This document shows positions 10,801 through 25,500 of a stretch of DNA of 64,000 nucleotides, one piece after another. The notes beneath the pieces are model-generated. The model was not told the origin of the DNA. It did not search any database and saw only the letters and a program-made list of their open reading frames with translations. Numbering within the stretch: position 1 is the first letter of the stretch; each line of letters opens with the position of its first letter. Position numbers and translations under genes: made by a program. Source of the stretch: Petrolisthes cinctipes. Lineage: Eukaryota; Arthropoda; Malacostraca; Decapoda; Porcellanidae. Location: positions 62,001-126,000 of the forward strand of contig JAWQEG010000470.1 of NCBI GenBank assembly GCA_033782935.1, in the 5' to 3' direction.

Positions 10801-13800
10801 GTATTATGGAAATATATACCGTATTTTTCAACTTATAGAATGCTACAGTTGATAAGACCCAATCCAAATTTAGCAAGAATTTTGTTAGAAAAGCTCTCTT
10901 TAGGGTTTGGAGGCCCATCATAGCTGAACCAGCAATAGGCATAATTTTACGAAGTATTCAGAGTTAAAAGAAATATTTTGTGTAGGCAAGAGAAACATTT
11001 CTGAGTTGTATTCAAACTTCTCGTAATAAAACACAAGTTGATTCGTTAAATACATATTTAGGAATTTAGGAAAAAATTGGCATCTTTAAGAGACTAAAAG
11101 TATGATGGTTGTTCTGTAGTAACCTACTGGTTGGTGCCCTCAAGGAGATTGAAATTGGAGCTTCAAGCAGTTGCCATTACTGTATTTTAAACATTTATAA
11201 TTGGTAATGAAGCTTGCCATACAGTAAATGACTTGGAGCTTCTCATATTTTTCTGTAGCTTACTACAAAACCTCTTTATGTATTGTTTGAAAAATATCTT
11301 ATCAATTTGCATATTTTGTACAGCACAACAGGGTACACAATGGATCAATAGAAAAGACTTCTTCATCTGGTGAGTCACTTGGGGTGCTGGCCATGGGTGC
11401 CATCAATGAGATCATGAGCAAGAACTGTGTGCCACATGACTTTGAGGACTTCCTGCTCCAGATGTTCAGAAACACATTCCAACTCTTGCAGCGCTTGGTG
11501 AGAGACCAGCCCAATACTACCTCATGCCTCCAGTTACTCGATTCAAGGTTAGTCACTTATATTAATTAAGATTGTGGAATAGGTGAAAATATTTCTCAAC
11601 TCGTGACTTCAGAATCTTACGTGTACGCTACGAGTACAACTTTATCTCAAACTAAAGTCTTTTTTCTCTATGCATCATTTCCCATCTCTCATTTCTGTAT
11701 CCTGATTTCATTGCCAATCCTGGCTATGGCTGCCCCACGCTTTGAAAAAAGGGAAATGGGATATTGATGAAGTTGCTTTTTCAGACACCATAGGAATATC
11801 TTAACAGTGAAGACATGATGCAATAATAATTAATAGTGTAACCCATTTATATTGTAATTATCAAATATTTTTCCTGCTTATTTCAGCTACATTGACAAGT
11901 TTACAGAGTTCCTGCGGTTGTTTGTCAGCGTGCACTTACGGCGATTTGAAAACAACTCCCAATTTCCTGTATTAGAATTTTTGGGCCTGCTATTCAGATA
12001 CACTTTTCAGCAGCACAGTGTAGAGGCATATTTCAACTGTTTGGATGTGTGGGGCATCTTCCTTGACCACCTTTCAGCCAAGACTCATGTGTCACAGGAC
12101 CATCCCACACTCCCCAGGTAATCATGATGTCATAATATATCTGTTGGTTTTATTTTGTAATATAGTTCATGCTTTGTGCCCTCATGGGAATTCCCCAGCA
12201 ACAGCTGCCCATAATAAAAGCATACTTTCTCCTTTTCCATCTGTTCTCAAATTTACTCTTCCACCGAGTTTAGTCTCATTCTTCATAATCGTTGCTGTCC
12301 TTAAAATACAGTAATCCTCCATGCCAATATTCTTGACATTTCACTTTCTGTCATCGTTGTCAATGTTTCACTTACTAATTTCTAGATATTGTTAAAAGTA
12401 GTTGTTATTTCTCAGGTATGAGGATGCATTGATATCATTAGCAAGAGGGATTCTTCACAAAATACAATTAAGACACAACCAGGTTAGTAAACTAATGATT
12501 TTTAAAAGTTAGTTTTGAAGTTTCTATTAATGTTTATAGTGGTGAATGGCAATGTGAAATAAAAGTTTTTATATATAATGGGACAGTAACAAATGTATCA
12601 ACATATGGAGTGCTGGATATAATGGTGTGATATGATAGTATGACAATATACTCCAAACTTATATTCATATGACTGTTTTATATTGTAAGGCTGAACTGGA
12701 AGAGCTGGACCATGAGATCTGTGAGGACATCCCTGAGAGCACCATGAATCACTATGGGGAGATTGGCACTGGTGACGACATGTCTGAGTGGCACTCCTTC
12801 TTCATCAGGAACCTTGAACTCATAGCCAGAATAGCTGAATTGTTGCCAGACCAAATCTTCACTTTAGTTGTAAGTGTTTTTTCTTCTCATAAAGGGAGTT
12901 ACCATGAGTGAACAAAACATCAGTCCATATGAATGAAGTAATAACAGCAATATATGAGTTCTTAATTTAGCACTGGAGATTCAATACTGTACAGCATCAG
13001 CCCCATGTTATCAAAACTGCTTGTTTCAGTACGAACCTTGGAGTGATGCCTGCAAGCTGTATCTGAGCCTGCAGTCAAACATGGTGGAGCAAAATGGTCG
13101 GCGGAGACTCAACATCTCAGCAGAACACGAGTGCCCACGTCTGCACTGTCTACTGCGTGACTTGTCCTCTCTTCTACAGGCCATAGGCAGACTCTCTACA
13201 CTCTTTCTGGGGGAGGAGTTGCCAAAGCGGTCCACCACAGCTGTCCAGGTCATTGAAAAGTGAGTAGAAAGTTCAACAACAAAGTTTAAACTCCCCTAAT
13301 TTTGAGATCCATTAAATATGACTGAAGGATGTGTAGTATTGTCTTCTCAGAACTAATAATGGGATGTCACATGGCATACTAATATTTTGGCATCTGTACT
13401 CAGATATAAATAAATATTGGCCATTGTGGCACTTGCTTTTTCTAGTATTATATACCCCTTTAAAGTTGTTAGTTTATATTACTGCTTGTCTTTAATGTTT
13501 CTTCAATTTTTCTTGCAGACTAGTTCAAATGGCAAATTACAGTACAGGTTTGAAATTATTTGAAGTGGAGACTGCTGTAGATGTTCTTCACTCTGATTTT
13601 GTAGAAGTGTAAGTTGTTACAATAAGTTCTCATTGTTTTGACTCAGAAATGGAGAATTGAAAATAACATGGATTGTGAATCATGTAATATGTCTCTGGCC
13701 AGATTGTTTGGCATTGGATTGTTTGGACATGAGTAATATGTCTCTGGTCAGATTGTTTGGACATGAGTTTGTTAATGACACTGACTACTTGTCTATCTGT

Positions 13801-16800
13801 TACAGCCATGCACAAGTATTGTCAACTCTACGAGCGTGGGTACACTGGCTGTCCCAACTGTATGGGCAGCAGTTTGTACAGGTATACCCTGGTGGAACAC
13901 AGACTCACCAGCACCAGGACACTTGCCACACTATCAATAAACAAATGCTTGTAGCTGCAACAAATGTTTTAAATGTTGGGGTATGTTCTTGTTTGTGCTT
14001 TCTTATATTATAACTTTAGTTAATGAAATTGTTGTACCGTACAGTGGTGATGAAATCTCTGATATTAGTCTTAAATTAAGGGGGTGATGATTATGGGTAA
14101 ATCTTTGTTACAGTATGGAATGTAGGAATTAGCCTTCAGATTTGGGACAAATTCATAGCCACTTTTTTCACAGCCTCATTAACTGAGGCTAACAATAATA
14201 ATTTTCATACAAACCAGGCACCTGCATTGATAGTGAACTGTGGTGTCCAGCTGTTACTGTCCCTCTCTGTCATGGTACGGTCACCCATTGCCCTTGAGAT
14301 GAATCAAGTCCAATCCTTATATGTACAAGCCCCAGCTATATCATCAGATATAAAGGTAATCATGTATGATGTATAACTTGTTTTCTCAGTGTTTATTTAC
14401 TATAAATAGAATTTTTTTTCTGAAATATTTATTATGACAGGAAAATTATTGTACAATTGTCTGAGTACTGTACTTTCTTACTCATCTGTGAAACCTTCTT
14501 TGAAAATTTTGTATTAAAATGCACAGGGTATTTATTACATATCTCAACCAAACCTTTTTTTATTATAATTATTATTATTATTTGTGGCATTTATATTGAT
14601 GTTGACCTTTTATCAGTTGAAATAACTTATATTTTTGTTCAATTTCAGGTGCGAGGCTTGATCCTACGAGCATTAGTAAATTTTCTTCTCTTACCCTGGC
14701 CAAGTTTTGTTGTTGACCATAAATTAGAAACTAGAAAACACCATCTGTCATCTTTTGTCAATTCATTTACATCAGACGTGAGGAAAATTGATGTCCAGGC
14801 ACTGGCAGATGACAAGAGCAGGCAGGAAACCAGTAAGTGTGAGATTAACATGTATTGATATAAAAGACCTGAAAAATAATTGTTCTCTAAGCCAACCAGG
14901 TGAAATGGTTCTATACCAATTATGTTGTAATATATCATTGGTCTGAAAGGGGAATACAGTATGGTATATCACGTTTATTTCATATTAGTAATAGCATGAG
15001 TTGTTGTTGATGCTACCTGTAGTATTTCTTTCCTATTGGAAGGGCCTCAAATATAATACTGTATAGGCAAACTTTTTACCACATAATGCCTAGGCTATTG
15101 GCAGAACATTTGATAATAAAACAGAACACCTCTTTACCATTACTTATCATGTGCAATTTATATATGTACAGTACATGTATTTCCTCCTCCCAGTGGCCCC
15201 CAAGCTATGTGAGACGCTTTCTGTGGTGCGGTATCAAGTGGAGCAACTAAACAATGCAGACAAAGCCAGCAGAGAACTCTATTACCACTGTGTTCAGGAC
15301 CTCATACATCAAGCCATCCTTCTCTTCCCCATATATGTCCAACATGCAAGTAAGTATAGTGGCTACTGCCTACAAATAAATACAGGTGGACAAAAATCTG
15401 TGGTAATGAGTGACATGATTTATGAGATGTACGGTAGCAGATTGTTTAAAGAGTACCCAGGTGTCAGGGTTAACTCCCACATCTAACATATTGGGCAGTT
15501 GTTTATGCATTTTGAGTGACTTGGTAAATTAGTATAACAACATTATAGTAACTAGTTCAGTCTCAGAGGGAGGGGTGGCCATGGCAGACGTCTCCACTTT
15601 TCCTTGTTTTGACAGGAGAAGGCTAACACTAATAACTTTTTCCCCACTCTACACAATGACTTGATCATCCTGTAGGTGTGTGTGAGGAGTTGCTGGGGCT
15701 GATGGTGGTAGTGATGCAGGTGCTGAGGGTACAGATGGGTCCAGGACGTGTAGAGGCCACCATCCACACCTTTCTCAATGTCTTTCCTACTAGACATCAC
15801 CTTCAACTCGCTATTACATCCACCCACAACAACTTATCAGCTGTCAGGGTCCTTGAAAAGTGAGCATAAATTTATCTTAGTATCCTTCTGTTTCTTGGGT
15901 CCTTATGATGCTTTTCCATTCACCATTTGTTTCTGAAGGCACTGGGGTTGCAAGAAGTATTTACCTAAAGGCTCACTGGAAATGTTCCCAGGAAACAGAG
16001 CCAGAAATTGAGTTTGGCAAATACTGTATAGCCAAAATATACTAGATTTTTACCTAATCATCCTGAAAGGGTAATGTGATCCCTTCAAAACATGTCAGGA
16101 TACACACTACCTCAATATTGGTGATTTGCTTTGCAGTGCAATTTGGAGGAATTGTAGTCTCCCAGTTTCCACATTGTCTTACTTATTCAGTTTAACAAAA
16201 GAAGCCTGAAATGATACAGATTCCTCAAGTTACTGGAGTTGATAGTGAGTGAGCCGGGTCAGTCGTTCAAGCGTTTCATCCCCAACACCATTACCCTGTG
16301 TATGGACCACATCTACCCAGCCGTGTCTGAGCGCACATCCCCGGAAGTCAAGGGACCCCTCTTTGAACTCCTGCGTTGCCTTCTGGAGCACAATTGGAAA
16401 TTCTTCTTCAAGTGAGTTCATACTATATGTGTGTTGTTGTTATATTTTATTAGAACTTTTGGATTAAAGGTAATGACCCAATCATTTCAGTATGTGTCAT
16501 ACTTTTTAAATATTAGAGCCATACCCATCAAATGCATTTTAAAAATTAGTTCAAACTTATGTAGATGAGAGGATTCTTACAGTAGTTACAAACTCATAGC
16601 AATCTGCAGAGGGAAAAACAGGTGTCCAATATACTTACATATCAAATTTATTGATATCAGAAAAGTTGTTTTGCTTTCAAGTATTTAGGATGCATTGTAA
16701 TTTCCTGCTGAAAATTCATTTGGGATGCACATAATTTCAGCCTTTAACAGTGATAGATCTCCAACTTCCTACTACATAATATGAGTCCAGTACTATTTCC

Positions 16801-18868
16801 ATATTTCTCCTCCATTTACAGGCCATCAGTCCACATCTCTCTTGGTGCAGGCAACTGGGACTCCATAGAGAATGAAGCCCATTTTATTCAGATCATGCAG
16901 GCTTTTGGGCAGTCCTTCATGCAGCCTGACATCACTATATTCAAGCACAACCTGGAGGCACTTGAATCACTCAACTCTAAGTACAAGCTCTATCATAAGG
17001 TATAGTGCCATTTGTGTGTGTTTACAAGGCCCAGTTTAACTAGGGAAGAATTATATTAAATCTATATAATCAATGAATTGCAGTATAAAGATGCAGGGCG
17101 GTAGAGTAGAAGGAAGGTTAAGTGTTGGAAGATATAGAAGAGGTTTCTTTGAAAGGATGGAACAGGATACTAACCTGGTACTGGTACAGACATGTAGAGA
17201 GGATGAACAAGTAAATGCAAAGCAGGGTAGCCAACACTATACAGTACCAGCACTTTCCCACAGTACTTGCACTGTCACATTGGCAAATATGTACAGTATT
17301 GAAGATAAAAGTGTGAGAATAGTTACCTGTATAATAAAATGGGATGTGTTGTACTTGACTGATTTTGGTGTTGACAGGGTGTTTTCCGAAACTCACTGCT
17401 GGTCCAGTTTATCACGGTGCTGCTACAAGTATTGGTGCATCGCTCACAGGACCTTCTCCAGGATGAGGTATTATACTGTAGTCATCAAATGTATACTTAA
17501 CATCTAAAGTGATGTTACAACTGCCAATCTGTGTCTTTGTGATGATAAGAAAATTGTAAAGAAGTGAATATTTTGGGTTGTTGCATGTACCAAATGTTTA
17601 TGAATGAAAAGTTGATTACAAAAGCATGCATTTGTTTTTGCTTTCTGTTATACTTGATCGATTTAGATATGAATTAATGTTTCTTAGGGTATGAGAACTT
17701 TCAGGGTGAACTACAGTTGCATTCATGTCACTCTTCTGAACCTTCTGGGCTCTCTCTTACAAAATTCCAGTCACCCCATCATTCTGCCTGCTTAGCAGTT
17801 TGTTCTTCTTTATTTTTTTGCCCTTAACTTGATATTTGTAATATGATGTTTGTTATCCATTCTCTAAATTCTTTCATTTTGAATTTATTTAGAGATTTCA
17901 CCCCTTTATTTCATCTAAAACATGCCTGAAGTGAGATCAGGCAGATTATATAATAAGTTGCAAGCTAGACTATATTTACAATTAAGATATTACTGTAATT
18001 CACTTTTATTTTATTTTCTTTTTATGTAGGTGACCATCACTGTGTACAACATGGCTGCAGTGGACTTCAGTACATTCTTTACAGCATTTGTCCCACATTT
18101 CCTACAAAACATGGATGGTTTAGACACTGACCAGAAAACTACACTCAAAGAAAACTTTAAAACAGATACAGTAAGTGTTCTTTATTAAAGTTCCTTAATA
18201 AATGTAAGGTAACATTCACCAAAATTTCTTCAAAACATATACACTGTACTGTATTTTCTCAAGGGATCCAGGTAGGTTAGACTATAGGGCAAGGAGAGAG
18301 AGAAATGAAAAAGGCCAGGGAGGAGGATGTATGCAAAGAAATGGGGTCAGTGTGGTTGGAGGGTGGATAGAGGGTAGTGTAACTGGAGAGGGAGGGAAAG
18401 GGGTAGTTGTCAGGTAGTTAGTGATGGCAATGTCAGTGATAACAGTACAAGACATCTGATTTGATATTGGAGTAGATTAGAAATCACTGGGAACTTTCAA
18501 TAGAAGATAATACATACTCACTCGCAACAACCCTTCCGTTAAGACCTTATGTTGTCTTTCAGTTGACTTAGCAATGAAGAAAACAAACAACATTTATCAT
18601 TAATATTTTCATTGTTCCAAGCATATGCACTAATATATCATGTTACATCATAAAGATAATCTGTATATGTGTTAATTTCTCATATATGTTTAATGAGAGT
18701 AAATTAATGTACCTTATTAGTAAAAATTACAACATTGGCAAACAATTTAACGAGTTTCCTCCACAGGACCTGCCAACTTTCACCCAGAATGTACAGAGGT
18801 TCATCAATGATCTACGCTACTATCGCACCTGCAATGCCAGTCTTCCTCCTGGTACAGTCAAGTTATAG
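7891..18868 (+). CDS. XPO6: Exportin-6, complete gene of 22 coding exons
   Basis: Exportin-6 is an importin-beta family HEAT-repeat receptor that exports actin-profilin from the nucleus with RanGTP. Coding exons: 7939-7941, 8247-8450, 8914-9111, 9539-9698, 10067-10192, 10347-10564, 11324-11547, 11887-12117, 12416-12482, 12690-12869, 13030-13259, 13519-13608, 13806-13980, 14218-14355, 14649-14832, 15194-15349, 15676-15859, 16220-16411, 16822-16999, 17378-17467, 18030-18170, 18767-18868. All phases join, giving 1156 residues (human about 1125). Family landmarks run in order: FAQQRGAWKQCLYYL, YYIRNKLVKLVVDIARLSWP, EELACPREEL, HLFSWIPLSS, EIMSKNCVP, LRLFVSVHLRR, LHCLLRDLSSLLQAIGRL, RVQMGPG, IMQAFGQSFMQPDI and the C-terminus YYRTCNASLPPGTVKL. 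A Ser/Pro-rich loop (TPPPSPTHSHSQSPSRSG) lies near residues 205-223. The ATG exon begins at 7891 after an acceptor, so a 5' UTR exon lies upstream. Confidence 0.95.
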
Positions 18869-19790
18869 TGAGGGGCTGTGTTTGTGCGTGGTCTGTCTGC
18901 CTGCCTGCCTGCGTATGTACTCCTTGCATCTCAGCAAATAACACTGAGGATGCTTGGTGTTTTGTATCTGTTACTCTCATATGTTCACACTATTCTTCTG
19001 GAGGTATTGTTGAAAATATTACCGAGTCTCCATTCATGGTTAATTGATCCCTTGTTCCCTTTTAGGAAAAAGTTGACTTGTGCTTTGGTTGCAATAGAAA
19101 AGATTTCTAAACTCTTCTATTTACATACAATAACTGGCTGCTCCCTAATTCCACACTCTTCTCAAAGGTGGCCAGATCTAAAGGTTTGAAAGTAATGAAT
19201 ATATATATGTAGCTGAGAAACAGTCTGCCAATGTATCAGATGGTCTTCTATGGATACTGTACTTGTAACCATATCAGGCATTACTTGGTGAAGATCATCT
19301 TTGTTTCTGGTAGTGTGAGTTTGGTGGATCTGTTGGGAAGTAATAGCTCCATTAACCATAAAGTCTAAGCTCACAGATTGCTGGCCATGTAAAAGTGGGT
19401 GATCAAGAGCCACAGTGGAACTTATGGAACTTGGCAAATTGTGCTTATAAAACTAAAGAGAGTTCAAAGACTTACTGAATATGCCAGACACATGCATTAC
19501 TCTACATGCAGTTACAGAAAGGATTGTGTTGGTTAGGGCTACCATAAGTTTTCTGGGAATTGTTATCTGCTTGTGAATACTGCATTAAGTATCAGTTAAT
19601 ACTGTAATACATAATTTACTCCATGTCACTGTAATCAATCTGTATATAACTGGTACTAGGAAGATTATTTTCTGGGTTGTCATTCAAGTCCAAGAGGAAT
19701 GGCTGAAGACTGTATATTTCAGCAAATTCCATTTTTCATACAACATATTTTTATGTCATAGTTAAATAAAATAAAAATTTAAAGTACTGT
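18869..19790 (+). other. Probable XPO6 3' UTR
   Basis: AATAAA at 19765-19770, about 0.9 kb after the stop, is the first good polyadenylation signal; another AATAAA is at 19956-19961. Short open frames here show no protein similarity I recognise. Confidence 0.5.
19765..19770 (+). terminator. Candidate polyadenylation signal for XPO6
   Basis: AATAAA followed by a second ATAAA and AT-rich sequence, downstream of the XPO6 stop at 18868. Confidence 0.45.
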
Positions 19791-20804
19791 ATTCATGTGT
19801 GTTGAGTGGTTGTGTTAGAGTGATGTACAAATTTCAGTGAGTAATACAGTGAGAGCTATGAGATAAATGTGTAGTTTGTTGGCAGGCAGCACGACACACA
19901 GGGCTTGTCTTACCCTGGTACACCTCACTCACCTTCAGTCTTATATATCTTGTTTAATAAAGAATGGTAGGTGTTGTACAATATACTTGTAAGAAGAGTG
20001 ATATACAGTTGGAGAAGTTTATGAAATCTACATCTGCCGTCCAAATGAGTTCACAGGTGCCAATTTATTATTTGTTTTTCTGGCAAGTAGTGATTATACT
20101 CAGTGAGAGTGAGTACTTTTTTTAGCCTATTACAATTGATGGTGATTGTTTGTGCACCAAGAATAATACTGCACATTTTCACTTCCTACCTGGACCAAGA
20201 AAATTCGTACAAGCAATCAAATACTTTACACTCTGTCATAAAAATAACTCCAAGTTGGCATCAGTGACTGGGACAACTGTACTCAATGTACCTGCCTCCC
20301 AATAAACCCTTCCCTGTGTTGGGTGGTTCAGGATTAACATTTTCCTCCTTGGCCCTCAGTGCCACAAGGAGCTCCTCAACTTTAGTGGTCACTTCCCAAG
20401 TGATGAACATAGTACCTGCATTTATTCTGTTAATCCTGTTTTTCATAATATAGTAGGTAGGCTAATAGTTAATAGTTTTTCAAATTGTTTATACTGCATA
20501 TACTTTTTTGCATAGTCCTTTTTTTTTTTAAGTTAAGTTTAAAAATTAATTTATAATTTTGATCATAACGTTTTACCAGAATATCATTTTGATAACATGG
20601 ACAGTAATTATGGCAAATCTTGTAACTTTGACAAGAGATGAAACTGTCACTATGGCAGTCCAAACTTTCAATCATTTAGAGTTATGCTAATATTAGGAGA
20701 GTAAAGAAATAGTATTGGGTTCAAATGAATGGCCTAGATTCTAGAATAATGTTAAAAGGTGGGGCTGAGTCAATGAAATATACCCAGAGAGGAGGAGGGC
20801 TTAA

Positions 20805-20994
20805 AGGCCTGTCCACACGAACGGACAGCCCTGATGGGCAAACAAGTGTTACCAAATCACAGTGTGGACAACACAAGTGTGCTCATTATGGCAATGGTCG
20901 ATGGGATCTACCGATCTGATAAATGATAAAAAGCGAGGGATATTTCTCGCAGAAAGTAAAACCCGTCGGGGCTGCCCGCTCGTGGGGACAGGCC
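20805..20994. mobile_element. piggyBac-type MITE flanked by TTAA
   Basis: TTAA stands at 20801-20804 and again at 20995-20998. Between them the ends are inverted repeats of about 33 bp: AGGCCTGTCCACACGAACGG on the left and, on the complement of the right end, GGCCTGTCCCCACGAGCGGG, continuing as GACAGCCCTGATGGG against GGCAGCCCCGACGGG. The 190-bp interior has no coding capacity. TTAA target sites are characteristic of piggyBac transposons. Confidence 0.78.
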
Positions 20995-22479
20995 TTAAGA
21001 TTTTATAGTTTGAATACAGTGAAAGGTTATTTAAAATTATTTCCCAAAAATGATAGAATAGAAGCTTGAAAGTACCGGTAGCATTAGAAGAAAGAAATGG
21101 TAGTTGTGCTACAACAGAAAGTTGCAGAGTAGAGAACGAGTATCTCTGACATGATCAATTGACTGCGTCAAGCAATCTTCTTGAGGATGACTGTCCAAAA
21201 CTGTAGAGCAGTATTTCATGCAGGTGTGAATCAAATCATTTGAGAGGATGTGAAATGATGTGAAATATTTTCATTTTTCAAGATTATCCATATTTCTTGA
21301 AGGAACTTATAACTATAAAAGAAAAAATTTGAGGAATCTTCTATAACCTGTGCTGGCCATGCCATATGGTCCCTTACATTGAAGAAGGTGCCTGACATAT
21401 ATGAGGACCTCTAAGAACTTACTCATGGCTATCAACACCTTACTTTTATGAGGACCCCTCAAGAAGGCTCCTTATGTATACATGTTGCCATACTGTCTTG
21501 GTTGCAATTGCATTTATCATCAATATTTATGTGGACAGTGATATTACAACACAAGTCTGTTCTTACATTTAACATATCCAAAATTTTTAAGTGAATTTTT
21601 TTAGATGATAATCTCCCAGTTTTATAATTACTGTATTATTGTTTAGTCCCTGCATCTCATAGCACCTTCCTATAACAATGATATGTTTATGTTGTCAATT
21701 TTGACATAGATTAAAGAATAATTTTCCATTTACTTAAATATAACACCATTGTTGTTCACTTTGTAGGGAGGAAATGTAGCTTGCAGAAACTTCTCCAACT
21801 GTACAACATAAATATATACTGAGCCAAGTATCATCTGTGATGTAAAGTTATTGTTGAGCTTGGTATTCTTTTATAGGGATAATTTATTACAGGTAAATTA
21901 GAGGCTACTGATTCCTCCATACTGTTGCATAAAAACAGTTGATATATTTTTGCATATGTGGTGATGATTTATGGTATAGTTTATAGGCTCACTTTCATAT
22001 TCATTATTTTCCTCCTTCCTCTAGTTTCTTTTTAACTGCTTCTATTTCCTTGTTTCCAGCCTTATGATGACCTGGGCCCATATGGTTATAGCAAAGTTTT
22101 TTTTTCTCTCTCTCTCTTACTGTAGCACAAGTTGGAAGAAACAGTAGCCTCCAGATTGCTATCATCATCATCATCTTGATTAAGTCATACCAGTGTGATA
22201 ATAAGTAATGGTAATAGGTGGACGTTAGACATTGGTAAATATGAAGTTCCATTTTTAACGGTCAGTGAGTTTGAAATAAGCTCTATTTATTTTTGATGCA
22301 TGTTTGATGTATTCAAATCAGACTAACTTGTATCATTTTAGTCACATGTTGTTGCAGAGCATCAGCAAGACAAACTTAAAGGTGATAACATAATAAAATG
22401 GTTATTAATGAAGAGGTAACTTGTGTAGTGGATTGCTGGCAATAATGAGTTCCCACAATATACTCATTATCTCTGTTTC

Positions 22480-22481
<2 letters not shown>

Positions 22482-22512
<31 letters not shown>
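22482..22512. repeat. (AT)n microsatellite
   Basis: About 15 AT units. Confidence 0.95.
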
Positions 22513-22517
<5 letters not shown>

Positions 22518-25461
22518 ATTTATGTTTTCAATTCATCTGTTTAAGCTCCAATGTCTAGGACTATATCTCATAATGCAGAGTGGCCATGACAGAGCAACTT
22601 CTGTCTATTTATCACACCTCAGCAAACACTCTTCTCCTATACTACCCCACCAAGTTTAAATATCCCTCTGTGGTTGTGTCCCAACTTAGCAAACTCATTC
22701 ACTCCTGTTCCACATCCCATGTCAGTGTGTACAGTATCTCTGTCCTGCATCAGCAAACAGACAGTCTCCCATACCATCTCCACCACTATTCTTCCCACCT
22801 TTTCCCAGTTTTCCATCTTTATTCTTACATTTTATTATTAGAAGTCCTTGCATAAACAGGTAGTTGTTACATGTTTTACTGCTTCTGAAGGTTTCTGTCA
22901 TATACCAGTATAAGTTAAGTCAAGAATATGATACTGGCTGTACAGTATTGGGAAAGTAATACATACTAATTATAAAACTTTTGGTAGGACAGTTGTACAT
23001 ATTATCATTTTTATTCATTTTATGCTGCTTTTAAATTTATCAGCATTCCAATATGGGTAAAAGTTACCTTGTTAATGTATTGTACCTTATTATAAAAAGA
23101 TTTCCATTATTTGTTACCAGATAAATAGATTGGTATTATACTGGTAACCAAAATATTTTAACTTCCAATATAAGTTTTTAATTTTATCATGGTGTGAAAT
23201 TTGGCTAAATTATGAGTTGGAATGAAACGTTAATAATGTAACTTGCCACAAAAGTTCTAGAATTTGTGAATAAGAAGGACTTATAAAAGTTAATGTTGTG
23301 CTACAGCTGATTTAGAGCAGGTTCACAATCCCATTCTATGATTCTCGAGACATTAACTACAAACACATGTGAGAGAGAATATCATCACCTATGAGGTACT
23401 GCTGTCATCATTATTCTCAGATGTAAACCTCCTGTATGGAACTTCTTGTAACTCATGATAGCAGAATTTCAGTGCTGTTGTATGCCCCTTTAGAATGTGT
23501 GGTGACTTTAACTTTTTTTACTACTGTCCTCTCAATTTTGTTAGTTCATTACAGCTGGAAATCTGAATTGATTTTGCTTGCTCTCTACCACTATCTTGTA
23601 CATTACTGTATATATATATACTATATATAATGACTTGATTATATCAGCCTGGTCTGAATTCAATGCATTATGTCGGTTACCTAATTAGTTCTGTACCCAT
23701 AGACCTCTATCATTTCACAATCTACATGGTTATTTAATGGGAAATCTGCTGTGTGGTAGACACAAAATTATAGTGATGAGTGAGATTGCCAGTAATTCTT
23801 GTTGTTTTTATAGAACTAAAACAACTACCTGTGTATAAGTGGTTTGATGAGAGTGGAAGTGAACAAAACAAATAATTTTTCAATCTTTGTAAAATGTGAA
23901 TATACATTCTATTTGCTACTACTGTACATTGTATGGATAGGTATCTCAATATTGGTCAAAACATTGCGGTGTTAAAGTCAACAGTTTTGTCTGTCTAGGA
24001 AGAAATCAACTAATCAGCAAATAAAACTTTGATTACTTTTCATCATGAGCATGTAAAAATGTTGGGGAGCAAATTTGGTTCAATGGGATAGGAGTTCATG
24101 ATACTGTACTGTATAGCCATATACCAGCAGAGAAAGAGTAGTTTGCAATGCAGTGTGGAGTAACAGGACTTGCACTATGTTAGTTTATGCACTTCACAAC
24201 ATCAGTTGAATTTGATAAGGTTGTAGTGGACTATGTAGAAACTGGGATTCCTTTTTTTTCCAGGGTGTGATAATCAGATCTACTTATGGCAAGGTTACCA
24301 TGATTTTTTTTTTTCTCTCTTTCCACAGAGGGATTTATTTTTGTGTGTTTGTAACATGCTGGACTCTGTGATTAGTGACAAATGTGATATCCTTTTGCTT
24401 AAGCTTAGTGGACCAAATGTACGTACAGTGATGCAAGAAGGTTATGTCAGTATTTGAGTATGATTACCAAACTTCTCCTATATTTATGATAATCTTGTAT
24501 TTTCCTTCACTAGGTACGGTATATGTGAATATGTTTGTTATTCACTTCCTTTGCTTCAGATAATGGGCAGTAATTACCAAATGTACATACCCTAATGTAA
24601 TGTTTCATTCGGTACTATTTATATCTTTGTAAATACTGTATTTTGCATTAAACCAACTACACACATCCACACTTTACAGAATAGAATATTATAATTTGTA
24701 AGTATCAGTGGCATATTCATAGTTGGGCCTGGGAAAGAGAGGTGGGGTGCCCTTATTCAACCATATAACCCCTGCTCATGATTTGGAATGTATAGTACAG
24801 TACAGTAGGATATTTAGTTTCTATAAGTATGCTCCAAAAAAATATTTTAGCCCCAAGTTGAAATAAAATAATTTGGATTCAGTTACAAGGTATATATTAA
24901 CTAGCAGTCTTGATATGTCCTCGTGTTTTTGGTTTGGTTGATAGTTTTTTACAAATGTGGAGGGAACTCATTATATCTTTTCTGTAAGTTTTAGCAACCT
25001 ATATATTAATGTATACCATTATCTTTATAAATATTAAGGTTGTCCAAAGCATTAATGGGTTTTAAAATACTTTGCAATGTAAAATTTTTCCAAATCTTAA
25101 AATTATGCAGTCAGGTGAGCCCTAGATTTAACATCAGAAAAATGGATAAGTTAAAAGTTGTTTTATGTATGTTGTGAGGCTGGGAGTAGTTTGTTACCAG
25201 TCTTTACATTTTGTCAAACATCACTTTGTCTCCATGCTGAAACACAAATTATTTGTTTGTGGTGTAAAGAATTGACAGTTTAGATAGACAGTAATTCTGT
25301 GTACTGTACTTAGAAATATGGTCCAGTTACTCACACTTCAGCATACTACAGTTAACATTATCATTCCTCTCTTTGAAAATGAACTATCAATTTAGAATTT
25401 CAATAGCCCTCATCTCTTTAATACAGACTGTCAAGATTTGCTTTCGCTTTGCTCCCAAAGG

Positions 25462-25464
<3 letters not shown>

Positions 25465-25498
<34 letters not shown>
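25465..25498 (+). repeat. poly-A tract
   Basis: About 33 consecutive A residues. It could be the tail of an old retroposon, but no recognisable body precedes it. Confidence 0.85.

Positions 25499-25500
<2 letters not shown>

Noticed and set aside
20261..20446. Minus-strand frame with EVTTKVEELLVALRAKEENV
   Set aside because: The peptide looks protein-like, but I recognise no family, no convincing splice sites or partner exon were found, and it is only 61 codons.
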